DNA of 64,000 bases from Maritimibacter alkaliphilus HTCC2654. Its GTDB lineage: Bacteria > Pseudomonadota > Alphaproteobacteria > Rhodobacterales > Rhodobacteraceae. The translations under genes and the position numbers were made by a program. Location: contig NZ_CH902578.1 in NCBI RefSeq assembly GCF_000152805.1, positions 597,787-661,786 on the forward strand. Direction: 5' to 3'. This document shows, in pieces, positions 47,868 through 57,846 of the stretch. The notes beneath the pieces are model-generated. The model searched no databases. It was given only the letters and a program-made list of their open reading frames with translations, and was not told where the DNA came from. Each line of letters starts with the position of its first letter. The stretch's first letter is position 1.

Positions 47868-49349
47868 TCACAACCGATAGACATCCGCGAACTTCGCTTC
47901 GAGATACTCGAGCAGCGGCGCCTCGCTCGGCTCTTCCCCGCCACAGGCCCGCGTCACCACCTCGCGCGGCTCGAAAAGCCCACCGTGGCGTTGCAGGTTG
48001 TCGGCAAGCCACTTCGTCGCCTCGGCCGGTTCGCCTTTCGACAGATGGCTGTCCACCTCGGGCACCTGCGCGCGCAGCGCCTTCATCAGACAGCCCGCAT
48101 AGACGTTGCCCAGCGAATAGGTCGGGAAATAGCCGAACAGACCCACCGACCAGTGCACGTCCTGAAGGCAGCCGTTCGACGGCTTGTCGACCTTCACACC
48201 GAAATCCTTTTCGAACCGGGTGTTCCATGCCTCTTCCAGATCGCGCACGGCGAGTTTGCCCGAGATCAGGTCGCGTTCCAGATCGAAGCGCAAAAGGACG
48301 TGCAGGTTATACTGCACCTCGTCCGACTCGGTGCGGATGAAGCCCGGCGTCACCCGGTTCACCGCGCCGTAGAACGCATCCGCATCCTTGGTCGACAGCG
48401 GGCCGAACACGTCCTTCATCCGGGCGAACAGCCATTCGGTGAAGGCGCGTGAGCGGCCCATCTGGTTCTCGTAGATGCGGCTCTGGCTTTCGTGCACGCC
48501 CATCGACACACCCGCGCCCAGAGGCGTCAGCAGGTAATCGCGGTCGATGTGCTGCTCGTAGCAGGCATGGCCGACCTCATGCACCGTCGAATAGATCGAG
48601 CCGAACGGATCGGTCGCACTGGTGCGCGTGGTGATGCGCACGTCGAGACCGGAGCCGGACGAGAACGGATGCACCGCCTTGTCGATCCGCCCGTGCGCCA
48701 TGTCGTAACCGAAAGCCTTGGCGATTTCGCGCGTGAGCTTCATCTGCGCCTGTTCGTCGAACGTGCCGGTAAGCGGCGCGGGTTGGTGATCGGCCCCCAT
48801 GACCCGGTCGCGCAGGTCCACCAGCCTCGGGCGCAGCGCGTCGAACATAGCCTCGAGCTCGGACGCCGTCGCGCCCGGCTCGTAGTCGTCGAGCAGCGCA
48901 TCGTAGGGATCGCCGCCAATCGCGAGCGCCTCGGCCTCGTGCCGCTTCAGCTCCACCACTTTCTGAAGCACGGGGGCGAAGGCCTTGAAATCGTTCTCGG
49001 CCCGCGCGTCGGCCCAGATGCGCTGAGACGACGATGTGACGCGCGCGATCTCGCCCGCCAGTTTGACGGGCACCCGGCTGGTGCGGTCGAAACGACGCTG
49101 GATGTGCCGCACGTTGGCCTGCGCCACGGGGCCCAGAGACGCGGCGTCGATGGCCGTCAGCCAGTCGCCCACGCGCGGGTCCGTGCGCCGGGCATGCAAG
49201 ACGTGCTCAAGCGCCTCGCTTTCCTCGGCGCGCTGCGGTCCTGCGCCGCGCGGCATGACCGTCTCCTGATCCCATCCCAGACGGCCGGCGATCTGGCCAA
49301 GCGCCTGCGTCTGGCGCTCGAACTCCATCAATTCATCGTAGTGCGACAC
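47868..49349 (-). CDS. M32-family metallocarboxypeptidase (carboxypeptidase Taq type)
   Basis: A 493-residue cytoplasmic zinc carboxypeptidase. STVHEVGHACYEQH gives the HExxH motif, and MGVHESQSRIYENQMGRSRAF the second conserved block with the glutamate ligand; GWDQETVMPRGA near the start is also family-typical. The GTG start at 49349 follows AGGGGG by a good distance and lies 4 nt after the ctaA stop, so the two genes are co-transcribed. Confidence 0.94.
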   Translation of the reverse strand: MSHYDELMEFERQTQALGQIAGRLGWDQETVMPRGAGPQRAEESEALEHVLHARRTDPRVGDWLTAIDAASLGPVAQANVRHIQRRFDRTSRVPVKLAGEIARVTSSSQRIWADARAENDFKAFAPVLQKVVELKRHEAEALAIGGDPYDALLDDYEPGATASELEAMFDALRPRLVDLRDRVMGADHQPAPLTGTFDEQAQMKLTREIAKAFGYDMAHGRIDKAVHPFSSGSGLDVRITTRTSATDPFGSIYSTVHEVGHACYEQHIDRDYLLTPLGAGVSMGVHESQSRIYENQMGRSRAFTEWLFARMKDVFGPLSTKDADAFYGAVNRVTPGFIRTESDEVQYNLHVLLRFDLERDLISGKLAVRDLEEAWNTRFEKDFGVKVDKPSNGCLQDVHWSVGLFGYFPTYSLGNVYAGCLMKALRAQVPEVDSHLSKGEPAEATKWLADNLQRHGGLFEPREVVTRACGGEEPSEAPLLEYLEAKFADVYRL

Positions 49350-49353
49350 GCCA

Positions 49354-50499
49354 TTACCCCCTGACGGATTGAGCCTTCGGATAGCCCGCACGGTAACGCG
49401 CGGTCACGATGAGGGAGAAGGTCAGGATAGCCCCCGCCTGATGCACGATGGCGATGTGCAGCGGCGAGGCGTTCAGCACGGTCACGATGCCGATCACCAT
49501 CTGAACTAGGATCATGCCGGACGCCAGCATGAAGGCGTTGCGTGTCGATGGTGCCGCCGCCTTGCGGCCCCGGAAAAAGGCACCGATGGCGAACAGGACC
49601 AAGAGATAGCCCACGATCCGGTGCATGAACTGCACGAGGCCGGGGTTTTCGAAGAGGTTGCGCCAGACCGGTTCGATCGAAAAGGCGTCCGGCGGAAAGA
49701 ACTGCCCCGCCATCATCGGCCAGTCGACGAAACTGCGGCCCGCGTCGATCCCGGCGACCAGTGCGCCCAGCAGAATTTGCAGGAAAGCCAGATGCATAAG
49801 GCCCGTGCCCATGCCGAACAGCGACTTTTCGCGCAGGCGTCGCGCCTGCATCACTTCGGCCTCGCTGCGCCCAAGCAGCAGGATGCACCACAGGATCAGC
49901 GCGAGAATGGCGAAGGCGAGTCCCAGATGGGTCGCAAGCCGATAGGAGGCGACCGAGGTCATTTCGCCCTGAAGGCCGGAATGCACCATCCACCAGCCCA
50001 CGGCGCCCTGCACCCCGATCATCACGCCGATGGTAAGCAGACGCCCGTTCCAGCCACCCGGCACACGCTTGGTGAGGGCGAAGAACAGAAAGCCCGCGAT
50101 CCAGACCAGACCGATGAACCGGCCAAGCTGACGGTGGCCCCATTCCCACCAGTAGATCGACTTGAACTCCGACAGGCTCATGCCTTCGTTCATCAGCCTA
50201 TACTGCGGAGATTGCTGGTATTTCTCGAACTCCGAGGCCCAGACTTCGCCGCTCGTCGGGGGCAATGAGCCACCCACGAGGTTCCATTCGGTGATCGACA
50301 GACCGCTGTCGGTCAGGCGCGTCATCCCACCCACCAGAACCATGACGGTGATGAGCGCGAAGAGCGCGATCAGCCAGGCCCGGATGCCGCGCCGGGCCCC
50401 GCGCCCGCCACCACGTTCGATCATGCCCGTCTGGGCGGTCTGGCGCGTCGGCGTATCCTGTCCGACCTCTTCGAAAATGCTGCGACCTGGTTGAGCCAT
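49354..50499 (-). CDS. ctaA: Heme A synthase CtaA (COX15 type)
   Basis: CtaA oxidises heme O to heme A for aa3-type cytochrome oxidases. The 381-residue protein has eight membrane helices with conserved histidines in WEWGHRQLGRFIGL, ATHLGLAFAIL, FMHRIVGYLLV and VHQAGAILTFSL, and the EWNLVGGSLPP loop. ATG 50499 follows GAGGA. A promoter region of about 190 nt is shared with the divergent gyrA. Confidence 0.95.
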   Translation of the reverse strand: MAQPGRSIFEEVGQDTPTRQTAQTGMIERGGGRGARRGIRAWLIALFALITVMVLVGGMTRLTDSGLSITEWNLVGGSLPPTSGEVWASEFEKYQQSPQYRLMNEGMSLSEFKSIYWWEWGHRQLGRFIGLVWIAGFLFFALTKRVPGGWNGRLLTIGVMIGVQGAVGWWMVHSGLQGEMTSVASYRLATHLGLAFAILALILWCILLLGRSEAEVMQARRLREKSLFGMGTGLMHLAFLQILLGALVAGIDAGRSFVDWPMMAGQFFPPDAFSIEPVWRNLFENPGLVQFMHRIVGYLLVLFAIGAFFRGRKAAAPSTRNAFMLASGMILVQMVIGIVTVLNASPLHIAIVHQAGAILTFSLIVTARYRAGYPKAQSVRG

Positions 50500-50693
50500 C
50501 GGCGTCCTCATGTCTTGTTTCGCGGGACTATCGGGGAAGCCCCAGAAAATGCCAAGCCGGAATGCCGGTTTTAAGGGCGACTTTTGGACGCTTCCGATTG
50601 CACCCCATAGCTGGTTGTTGGTATAGAGAACGAAACAAAATGTGGTGAACACATCACAGGCGGAAGACCCATAACAAACGAACGGCGGACGAC

Positions 50694-53447
50694 TTGAACG
50701 ACACCCCGGAACCCCCTGAAAACGGTGGCGAATTGCCGCCCGAACGACCCACCTATTCCGGCCCCTCGATCACGATCGAGCAGGAGATGCGGAATTCCTA
50801 CCTCGATTACGCGATGAGCGTGATCGTGAGCCGGGCGATTCCGGACCTGCGCGACGGGCTGAAACCGGTGCACCGGCGCATCCTTTACGCGATGCACGAG
50901 GTGGGCAACACGCACGACAAGCCCTACCGGAAGTCGTCGCGCCCTGTGGCCGACACGATGGGCCAGTATCACCCGCATGGCGACGCCGCGATCTATGACG
51001 CGCTCGCCCGGATGACGCAGGATTTCTCGATGTCGCTGCCCCTCCTCGACGGTCAGGGCAACTTCGGCTCGATGGACGGGGATAAGCCCGCGGCCTTCCG
51101 TTACACCGAGGTTCGGATGGAGAAGGCGGCGCAGGCGCTGCTGGAAGACATCGACAAGGACACGGTCGATTTTCAGGACAACTACGACGGCAAGCAGCGC
51201 GAGCCGATGGTGCTCCCGGCCCGGTTCCCCAACATGCTGGTCAACGGCGCGGGCGGGATCGCGGTCGGCATGGCCACGAACATTCCGCCGCATAACCTTG
51301 GCGAAGTCGTCGATGCGACGCTCGCCATGATCGAAAGCCCCGACATCTCAGACGAACGGCTGATGGAGATCATCCCCGGCCCCGACTTCCCGACCGGCGG
51401 CGTGATCCTTGGCCGTTCCGGTGCGCGCAAGGCGTATCTGGAAGGGCGCGGCAGCGTGATCCTGCGCGCCAAGACCCGCGTCGAAGAAATCCGCAAGGAC
51501 CGCTACGCCATCGTCGTCGACGAAGTGCCGTTTCAGGTGAACAAGGCGATGATGATCGAGAAGATCGCGGACCTCGTGCGCGACAAGAAGCTCGAAGGCA
51601 TCGCCGCCATTCAGGACGAAAGTGACCGTCTGGGCGTGCGCGTGGTCATCGAACTCAAACGCGATGCGACGCCCGAGGTGGTGCTGAACCAGCTTTTCCG
51701 CTTCACCCAGCTTCAGACCAGCTTCGGCTGCAACATGCTGGCCCTGAACGGCGGCAAGCCCGAGCAACTGACGCTGCGCGATTTCCTGCGTCATTTCATC
51801 ACCTTCCGCGAAGAAGTCGTGGCGCGGCGCACCGCGTTCCTGTTGCGCAAAGCGCGGGATCGGTCGCACATCCTGTGTGGTCTGGCCGTCGCCGTGTCGA
51901 ACGTCGATGAAGTGGTCGCGACCATCCGCGCCTCGGCAGACGCCGCCGAAGCGCGTGAAAAGCTGATGACGCGCCGCTGGCCCGCCGAAGACATCGCGGA
52001 TTACATCCGTCTGGTGGACGACCCCACGCACACCATGAACGACGACGGGACATACAACCTGTCGGAAACGCAGGCGCGCGCGATCCTCGAACTGCGGCTC
52101 CAGCGCCTGACCCAGATCGGGGTCAAGGAAGTCACGGACGAGTTGCAGGAACTGGCGGGCAAGATCCGCGAATACCTCGACATCCTGCGCTCGCGCGACC
52201 GGATCATGGCGATCATCTCGGACGAGTTGACGGCGGTGAAGGACGAATTCGCCGTGCCGCGCCGCTCCGAGATCGTCGAGTGGTCCGGCGACATGGACGA
52301 CGAAGACCTGATCGAGCGTGAGGATATGGTGGTCACCATCACCCAGTCCGGCTGGGCCAAGCGCACGCCGCTGGCCGAATACCGCGAGCAGAAACGCGGC
52401 GGTAAGGGCCTGTCTGGCATGGCGACCAAGGACGAGGACGTCATCACGACGCTATTCGTCGCCAACACCCACACGCAGCTTCTGTTCTTCACCACCGATG
52501 GGATGGCCTACAAGCTCAAGACATGGCGTCTGCCGCTGGGCGGCCGCACCTCACGCGGGAAGGCTATCGTGAACATCCTGCCGATCCCCACGGGCGTCGG
52601 CATCGCCGCGATCATGCCGGTGGACCGGGACGAGGCCGATTGGGACGACCTTCAGATCGTCTTCGCAACGTCGAAGGGCTCGGTGCGCCGCAACCGTCTG
52701 TCGGATTTCACCAACGTCATGCGCAACGGCAAGATCGCGATGAAGTTCGAGGGCGAGGACGAGAACACCCGCCTCATCAACGCGCGCATCTGCGACGAGA
52801 ACGACGATGTGATGCTAGTGACCAACAAGGGCCGCGCGATCCGCTTCCCGGTGCCGGACGTGCGCGTGTTCAACTCGCGCAATTCGACCGGCGTGCGCGG
52901 CATCCGCCTTCTGGGCAAGGATGACGAAGTCGTGTCGATGTCGGTGATCCGCCACTTCGACGCCACGTCCGAAGAGCGCACCGCCTATCTCAAGATGCGC
53001 CGCCAAATGGCCGGGGCCGACGAGACGGACGACAGCGACGACGAGGATGAGGCCGTCGAAGGTGCGATCACGCAGGAGCGGTTCGAGGAAATGCAGGCCG
53101 CCGAAGAGCTGATCCTGACCATCACCGAAAAGGGTCTGGGCAAGCTGTCGTCAAGCCACGACTACCCCGTGCGCGGGCGCGGCGGTCAGGGCGTCACCGC
53201 CTTTACCAAGGCGATGCCCGGCGGCGATCTGGTCGCCTGTTTCCCGGTCGGGATGGAGGATCAGGTGATGCTCGCCACCTCCAAGGGCCAGTCGATCCGC
53301 TGCCCCGTCAACGGCATTTCGTTCCGCTCGCGCGGCGCGGGTGGCGTGAAAGTGTTCAACACCGGCAAGGGCGAAAGCGTCGTGTCGGTGGCCTGGATCG
53401 CGGAATCGGCGGACGAGGACGAGGCCGAGGAGGCGACGGATGCCTAA
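50694..53447 (+). CDS. gyrA: DNA gyrase subunit A
   Basis: A 917-residue type II topoisomerase subunit. Visible are the breakage-reunion domain with catalytic Tyr137 ([10 protein letters not shown]), the tower and coiled-coil, and the C-terminal beta-pinwheel with the GyrA-box motif [13 protein letters not shown], which separates it from ParC. An acidic tail ends EEATDA. The quinolone region reads [12 protein letters not shown]: Ala98 replaces the Ser83 of E. coli, Asp102 is retained. The TTG at 50694 is the best start; no upstream ATG fits. TTGGAC at 50584 and ATAGCT at 50607 are a possible promoter with 17-nt spacing. Confidence 0.97.
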   Translation: MNDTPEPPENGGELPPERPTYSGPSITIEQEMRNSYLDYAMSVIVSRAIPDLRDGLKPVHRRILYAMHEVGNTHDKPYRKSSRPVADTMGQYHPHGDAAIYDALARMTQDFSMSLPLLDGQGNFGSMDGDKPAAFRYTEVRMEKAAQALLEDIDKDTVDFQDNYDGKQREPMVLPARFPNMLVNGAGGIAVGMATNIPPHNLGEVVDATLAMIESPDISDERLMEIIPGPDFPTGGVILGRSGARKAYLEGRGSVILRAKTRVEEIRKDRYAIVVDEVPFQVNKAMMIEKIADLVRDKKLEGIAAIQDESDRLGVRVVIELKRDATPEVVLNQLFRFTQLQTSFGCNMLALNGGKPEQLTLRDFLRHFITFREEVVARRTAFLLRKARDRSHILCGLAVAVSNVDEVVATIRASADAAEAREKLMTRRWPAEDIADYIRLVDDPTHTMNDDGTYNLSETQARAILELRLQRLTQIGVKEVTDELQELAGKIREYLDILRSRDRIMAIISDELTAVKDEFAVPRRSEIVEWSGDMDDEDLIEREDMVVTITQSGWAKRTPLAEYREQKRGGKGLSGMATKDEDVITTLFVANTHTQLLFFTTDGMAYKLKTWRLPLGGRTSRGKAIVNILPIPTGVGIAAIMPVDRDEADWDDLQIVFATSKGSVRRNRLSDFTNVMRNGKIAMKFEGEDENTRLINARICDENDDVMLVTNKGRAIRFPVPDVRVFNSRNSTGVRGIRLLGKDDEVVSMSVIRHFDATSEERTAYLKMRRQMAGADETDDSDDEDEAVEGAITQERFEEMQAAEELILTITEKGLGKLSSSHDYPVRGRGGQGVTAFTKAMPGGDLVACFPVGMEDQVMLATSKGQSIRCPVNGISFRSRGAGGVKVFNTGKGESVVSVAWIAESADEDEAEEATDA

Positions 53448-53465
53448 GGGCGTGCGGCGAACCTG

Positions 53466-54875
53466 ATGTTCCCGACGCTCACACGCACCGAGGCGCAGGC
53501 GCGCCATTGGGATATCATCATCGCGGGGAGTTCCTTCTCCGCGATGTTCTTTTTGCAGGGTCTGCCGAAGGGGCTTTCGGTCCTCGTGATCGAAAAGGGT
53601 CGCCACATGACCCATGCCGAGCAGATCGCCAGCGGGTTTCGCAATCTCGAAGCCGTGCCGATGAACAATCGCTCCGGGCATGACAAGGAATGGGTGTTTC
53701 ACAGCCTGCTGGGCGGCAACTCGAACTGCTGGTGGGCCTGCACCCCGCGCTTTCATCCCAGCGATTTTCGGATGCAGAGCCTTTACGGCGTGGGCGAGGA
53801 TTGGCCGCTCAATTACGACGACCTCGCGCCCTTTTATCAGGAGGTCGAGGAGGCGATGGACGTGAACGGCGGCGGGTCGGATCACGTCCTGCCGCGCGAC
53901 AAGCCGTTTCCTTACCCCGCGCATCTGCCGACGCGGTCCGACAAGGTGCTGCGGGCGCATTCGGACCTGTGGTGGGCGCAACCGACCGCGCGGGCCAACG
54001 GCGGGCCGCGCGCGCAGTGTTGCGCCAACGGGGTCTGCGACGAATGCCCGATCGACTCGAAATACTCGGTGCTGAACAGTTTCGACCGCCTCGCTTATGA
54101 CGGCGCGTATCTGTTGACCGAGACCGAGGTGCGCGCCGCCCGGATCGAGGGCGGACGCGCAACGGGCGTATTGGTGCGTGACGCGGATGGCGAGGGCGAG
54201 ATTTCGGGCAGCGCCGTGGCACTTGGCACCAACGCGCTTTTCAACGCCGTGATCCTGCTGCGCTCCGGCGTGGATCACCCCAAACTCGGCGTCGGGATCA
54301 ACGAACAGGTCGCGCAGAATGTGCTGATCGACGGGCCGGGGCTGGGCTATTTCGGCGGCACCTCCGTCACCGGGCATGGCTACGCGCTGTATGACGGGCC
54401 GCACCGCGCCAATCATTCGGGCGTGTTGATGGAGACCTACAACGCGCCGATGGAGCTGCGCCCGGACCCCGGCAAATGGACCGAGAGGCTCCGAATGAAG
54501 ATCATCGCGGAAGATCTGCCGCGCGACGACAACCGGGTGGTGCTGGACGGCGACGATTACGTGATCGAATGGGCCGGGCATGATGCCTATGCCTGGGACG
54601 GGCTGGCATGGGGGCTGGAGCGGATGCAATCGATCCTGCCCGACGGGCTGGATTTCTGGGGCTGGACCGAGCCGGTCAAGACCGAGAAACACGCGATGGG
54701 CACGCACCGCTTCGGCTCCGACCCCGCGCGCCATGTGGTGGACCCGGACCTGCGGGTGCATGGCGTTGACGGGCTGTTCGCTCTCGGCTCCGGCGTCTTT
54801 CCCACGTCGAGCCTCGCCAACCCGACGCTCACCTTATCGGCGCTGGCGCTTCGGGCCGGGCGGAAGGTTTCATGA
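53466..54875 (+). CDS. GMC-family oxidoreductase with a cysteine cluster
   Basis: A 469-residue flavoprotein of the glucose-methanol-choline type: IIIAGSSFSAMFFL binds FAD (G-S-S-F-S instead of GxGxxG), GGNSNCWWACTPRF is the GGxSxxN-like block, and FALGSGVFPTSSLANPTLTLSALALRAG the C-terminal domain. An unusual cluster, Cys185, 186, 191 and 194 in QCCANGVCDECPI, may bind an Fe-S cluster or form disulfides; similar clusters occur in FAD subunits of membrane sugar dehydrogenases. No signal peptide is seen. It overlaps the next gene, a Tat-exported small protein. Confidence 0.88.
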   Translation: MFPTLTRTEAQARHWDIIIAGSSFSAMFFLQGLPKGLSVLVIEKGRHMTHAEQIASGFRNLEAVPMNNRSGHDKEWVFHSLLGGNSNCWWACTPRFHPSDFRMQSLYGVGEDWPLNYDDLAPFYQEVEEAMDVNGGGSDHVLPRDKPFPYPAHLPTRSDKVLRAHSDLWWAQPTARANGGPRAQCCANGVCDECPIDSKYSVLNSFDRLAYDGAYLLTETEVRAARIEGGRATGVLVRDADGEGEISGSAVALGTNALFNAVILLRSGVDHPKLGVGINEQVAQNVLIDGPGLGYFGGTSVTGHGYALYDGPHRANHSGVLMETYNAPMELRPDPGKWTERLRMKIIAEDLPRDDNRVVLDGDDYVIEWAGHDAYAWDGLAWGLERMQSILPDGLDFWGWTEPVKTEKHAMGTHRFGSDPARHVVDPDLRVHGVDGLFALGSGVFPTSSLANPTLTLSALALRAGRKVS

Positions 54876-55258
54876 AGCGGCGCGCGTTCATAGCCACCAG
54901 CAGCGCGGCGGCGCTTGTCGCAGCCACCCCGGCGCAGGCGCAGCTCTTCCGGGGGCGCAAGCTCGCCGCCCTCGTCGAACGCTGCCGCGCCCATCTGGCC
55001 AGAAGTTTCCCGGCCTCGGTCATGGCGCAACCCGCGACGGAAACCTTCCTCGCCGCCTATGCCGAACATGCGCTGGATCGTCCAGACCTGTTCCCCGAAG
55101 ACGGTGCCTTCTTCCACTTCCTCACGTCCACCACCGTGATCGCCCATGTGGAAACCGGCGAAGACCTGTCGTTCGACGTGATTTTCGACCCGCATGACGC
55201 GCCTTGTTCGAACCATCTGGGCGCACTCTACGCTCCAGTTGGCGAACACGACGCCTAG
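54872..55258 (+). CDS. Small Tat-exported protein, probable partner of the GMC oxidoreductase
   Basis: A 128-residue protein starting MKRRAFIATSSAAALVAATPAQA, a twin-arginine signal peptide. The mature part is helical with ETFLAAYAEHALDRPDLFPEDGAFFHFLTS. The start overlaps the GMC stop (ATGA). This arrangement resembles sugar dehydrogenases in which a small Tat subunit carries the FAD subunit across the membrane; the homology is not certain. No cytochrome subunit gene follows. Confidence 0.85.
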   Translation: MKRRAFIATSSAAALVAATPAQAQLFRGRKLAALVERCRAHLARSFPASVMAQPATETFLAAYAEHALDRPDLFPEDGAFFHFLTSTTVIAHVETGEDLSFDVIFDPHDAPCSNHLGALYAPVGEHDA

Positions 55259-55390
55259 CGTTTCCAGTCCGCGAACAGTCGCGGCAATTCACGTTCATTT
55301 CCCACAAATGCCGAACAATCACCTCGGCGCGTCCCCGATCCTGCCCCAATCGGATGGCCTATTGGGATCAACGCAAGAGGGACCGGACAC

Positions 55391-55549
55391 ATGGCCTATA
55401 CCTATCGACGCATCGACCTGACCCGCCGCCCGACCGAGGCGCGCTTTCGCGATTTCCGGCCCACCGGACGCTATGCGCAGATCCTCGACCTGATCGGCTA
55501 TGGCAAGGGACCGAAAAGCCCGCAGGCCGCCGCCCTCGCCGCAAGTTAA
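55391..55549 (+). CDS. Small basic protein, 52 aa
   Basis: Starts ATG 55391, preceded by GAGGGACC, and ends TAA 55547-55549. It encodes 52 residues, rich in Arg and Tyr (AYTYRRIDLTRRPTEARF...), ending in an Ala-rich tail. No hydrophobic segment. It is followed 29 nt later by a strong terminator, which supports a real gene. An inverted repeat CCCAAT-N10-ATTGGG lies about 25-45 nt upstream. Family unknown; a nucleic-acid- or ribosome-related role would fit the charge but is a guess. Confidence 0.7.
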   Translation: MAYTYRRIDLTRRPTEARFRDFRPTGRYAQILDLIGYGKGPKSPQAAALAAS

Positions 55550-55578
55550 CCGAATACCGCCTCCTCAAGGTGCAAACT

Positions 55579-55600
55579 GGCCCGCGCAAGCGGGCCTTTT
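55579..55600 (+). terminator. Terminator of the 52-aa gene
   Basis: GGCCCGC-GCAA-GCGGGCC forms a perfect 7-bp stem followed by TTTT, directly upstream of trmFO. Confidence 0.9.
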
Positions 55601-55631
55601 CTTTTGCGCACCGAGCGCCTAAATCGCCACC

Positions 55632-56984
55632 ATGTCCAAAACGCTTCATATCGTCGGCGGTGGCATGGCCGGGTCCGAGGCCGCGTGGCAGGCTGCCAAC
55701 GCGGGGCTCGACGTGGTCATCCACGAAATGCGCCCCAAGGTCGAAACCTTCGCCCACCACACCGGCAAGCTGGCCGAGATGGTCTGTTCCAACTCGTTCC
55801 GTTCGGACGACAGCGAGCAGAACGCGGTCGGGCTCCTGCATTGGGAAATGCGGCAAGCGGATTCGCTGATTATGGCGGCGGCCGACAAGCACCGGCTGCC
55901 CGCAGGTGGTGCGCTTGCCGTGGACCGCGAACCGTTCTCGCAACACGTCACCGACACCCTGCGCGCCCTGCCGAACGTGACCGTAGTGGACGAGGAAATC
56001 ACCGATCTGCCCGGCGAAGGCCATTGGCTGTTCACCACCGGGCCGCTGACCTCGCCCGCACTTGGCGAAGCCATCGCGCGGGAAACCGGGGCGGACCGGC
56101 TTGCCTTCTTCGACGCCATCGCCCCCATCGTCTATGCCGAAAGCATCGACATGGACGTGGTCTGGGCGCAGTCGCGGTATGACAAGGGCGAGACCGAGGA
56201 AGAGCGCAAAGCCTACCTCAACTGCCCGATGACCAAGGACCAGTACGAAGCGTTCATCGACGCGCTGCTGGCCGCCGACAAGACCGAGTTTCACGAGGGG
56301 GAGACGGCGGGCTATTTCGACGGTTGCCTTCCGATCGAGATCATGGCCGAGCGCGGGCGCGAAACACTGCGCCACGGGCCGATGAAGCCCGTCGGCCTGA
56401 CCAACGCGCACAAGCCCGACGAAAAAGCCTATGCCGTGGTGCAACTGCGCCGTGACAATGCGCTCGGCACCCTGTTCAACATGGTCGGCTTCCAGACCAA
56501 GATGAAATACGGCGCGCAGACCGAGGTGTTCAAGATGATCCCCGGTCTGGAGAACGCGAGTTTCGCGCGTCTGGGCGGCATCCACCGCAACACTTTCATG
56601 AACTCGCCCACGCTTCTGGACGAACAGATGCGCCTGCGCACCCGTCCGAATGTGCGCTTCGCGGGTCAGGTCACGGGGGTCGAGGGCTACGTGGAAAGTG
56701 CCGCGATGGGGCTGCTTGCCGCGCGCTTCGCCATTGCCGAACTGGCGGGTGCCAGCCTGCCCCCGGTGCCGAACACCACCGCCATGGGCGCGCTCGTCAC
56801 CCACATCACCGGTGGGGCCGAGGCCAAGACGTTCCAGCCGATGAACGTGAACTTCGGGCTGTTCCCGCCCGTGGACCTCAAGGGTGGGCGCAAGAACCGG
56901 CCTGCCCGCTACAAGGCCTATACCGACCGCGCGAAGGACGATTGGCGGAACTGGTTGACGGGTTCGGCGGTTGAGACGGCATGA
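55632..56984 (+). CDS. trmFO: Folate/FAD-dependent tRNA (uracil-54-C5)-methyltransferase TrmFO
   Basis: A 450-residue flavoprotein that makes ribothymidine-54 in the T-loop of tRNA with methylenetetrahydrofolate. [21 protein letters not shown] binds FAD (cited within), [20 protein letters not shown] is a TrmFO signature with the catalytic Cys, and NFGLFPP near the end is conserved. It starts 32 nt after a terminator. Its stop overlaps the Pmp3-like gene (ATGA). Confidence 0.97.
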   Translation: MSKTLHIVGGGMAGSEAAWQAANAGLDVVIHEMRPKVETFAHHTGKLAEMVCSNSFRSDDSEQNAVGLLHWEMRQADSLIMAAADKHRLPAGGALAVDREPFSQHVTDTLRALPNVTVVDEEITDLPGEGHWLFTTGPLTSPALGEAIARETGADRLAFFDAIAPIVYAESIDMDVVWAQSRYDKGETEEERKAYLNCPMTKDQYEAFIDALLAADKTEFHEGETAGYFDGCLPIEIMAERGRETLRHGPMKPVGLTNAHKPDEKAYAVVQLRRDNALGTLFNMVGFQTKMKYGAQTEVFKMIPGLENASFARLGGIHRNTFMNSPTLLDEQMRLRTRPNVRFAGQVTGVEGYVESAAMGLLAARFAIAELAGASLPPVPNTTAMGALVTHITGGAEAKTFQPMNVNFGLFPPVDLKGGRKNRPARYKAYTDRAKDDWRNWLTGSAVETA

Positions 56985-57196
56985 ACTATCTACTCGCCAT
57001 TCTGCTGCCGCCGCTGTCGATCCTTCTGACGGGTCGGCCGATCCTTGCCATCATCATCTTCCTGATCTGGGTGCCCGCGATCATCTTTTCGGGCGGGCTC
57101 ACGCATCCGATGTTCATCATCCTCGCGTGGATCCTGATCTATCAGTCGGGTGAGGAGCGACGCACGCGCCGGATCGAACGCGCGGCGGGCGAATAA
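56981..57196 (+). CDS. Pmp3/YqaE-like small membrane protein
   Basis: A 71-residue protein with two membrane helices: [20 protein letters not shown] matches the Pmp3 (UPF0057) signature, then [16 protein letters not shown]. Unlike classic Pmp3 (about 52 residues) it has an extended basic tail [15 protein letters not shown]. Pmp3 proteins affect membrane potential and salt tolerance. Translation is coupled to trmFO by a 4-nt overlap. Confidence 0.8.
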   Translation: MNYLLAILLPPLSILLTGRPILAIIIFLIWVPAIIFSGGLTHPMFIILAWILIYQSGEERRTRRIERAAGE

Positions 57197-57240
57197 GCCT
57201 CCGGGTGGACCTCCTGCCGTGAGCGTCCTACGCTTGGGCC

Positions 57241-57846
57241 ATGGCTGACAAGTTTCTCGACAAGGTCTACGACACGGACCCCGACCGCCTGACCGATCTC
57301 TATGATGACTGGGCGGGCGATTACGACGGTGAACTCATCGACAACGGATATGCGACGCCGGGGCGGCTGGCCCGCGCGCTCGCCTCGGTCGCCGAGGACA
57401 AGAACGCACCGCTTCTGGACTTCGGATGCGGCACGGGGCTGGGCGGCGCGGCGCTGGCGGCTGTCGGTTTCCGCACGCTCGACGGCTGTGACGTGTCCGA
57501 AGGGATGCTTCAAGAAGCGCGGATGAAGGGCATCTACCGCAACCTCTGGCAGACCGACGAGTCCGGCCGCCTGCCCTTCAATCTGTCCGACTATCCTCTG
57601 GTTGCGGCGATCGGCGTGATCTCGACCGGGGCCGCACCTGCCGAGATGCTGCCCTATATCGCGCGGCTCATGTCGCCCGGCGCACTGCTCGCCTTTTCCT
57701 ACAACGATCATACGCTGGAGGACGCCGCCTATATGGACGCGCTCGACAGCGTGACGGAAACCGCGTCGATCCTTTTCGACGCGGTCGGCGATCACATTCC
57801 CGGCCTCGGGTCCAAATCCCGTGTCTACGTGCTGGAGATCGGCTGA
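57241..57846 (+). CDS. Class I SAM-dependent methyltransferase
   Basis: A 201-residue methyltransferase: LYDDWAGDYDGELIDNGYATP, then motif I LLDFGCGTGLGGAAL, DGCDVSEGMLQEA, and LLAFSYNDHTLEDA. The YDDWAxxYD start is common in small-molecule methyltransferases of the UbiE/WBSCR27 type. Substrate unknown. It is directly followed by gluQ with no gap. Confidence 0.87.
   Translation: MADKFLDKVYDTDPDRLTDLYDDWAGDYDGELIDNGYATPGRLARALASVAEDKNAPLLDFGCGTGLGGAALAAVGFRTLDGCDVSEGMLQEARMKGIYRNLWQTDESGRLPFNLSDYPLVAAIGVISTGAAPAEMLPYIARLMSPGALLAFSYNDHTLEDAAYMDALDSVTETASILFDAVGDHIPGLGSKSRVYVLEIG

Noticed and set aside
53151-54761. 536-codon open frame on - opposite gyrA and the GMC gene
   Set aside because: Mirror of two recognised genes, no motif.
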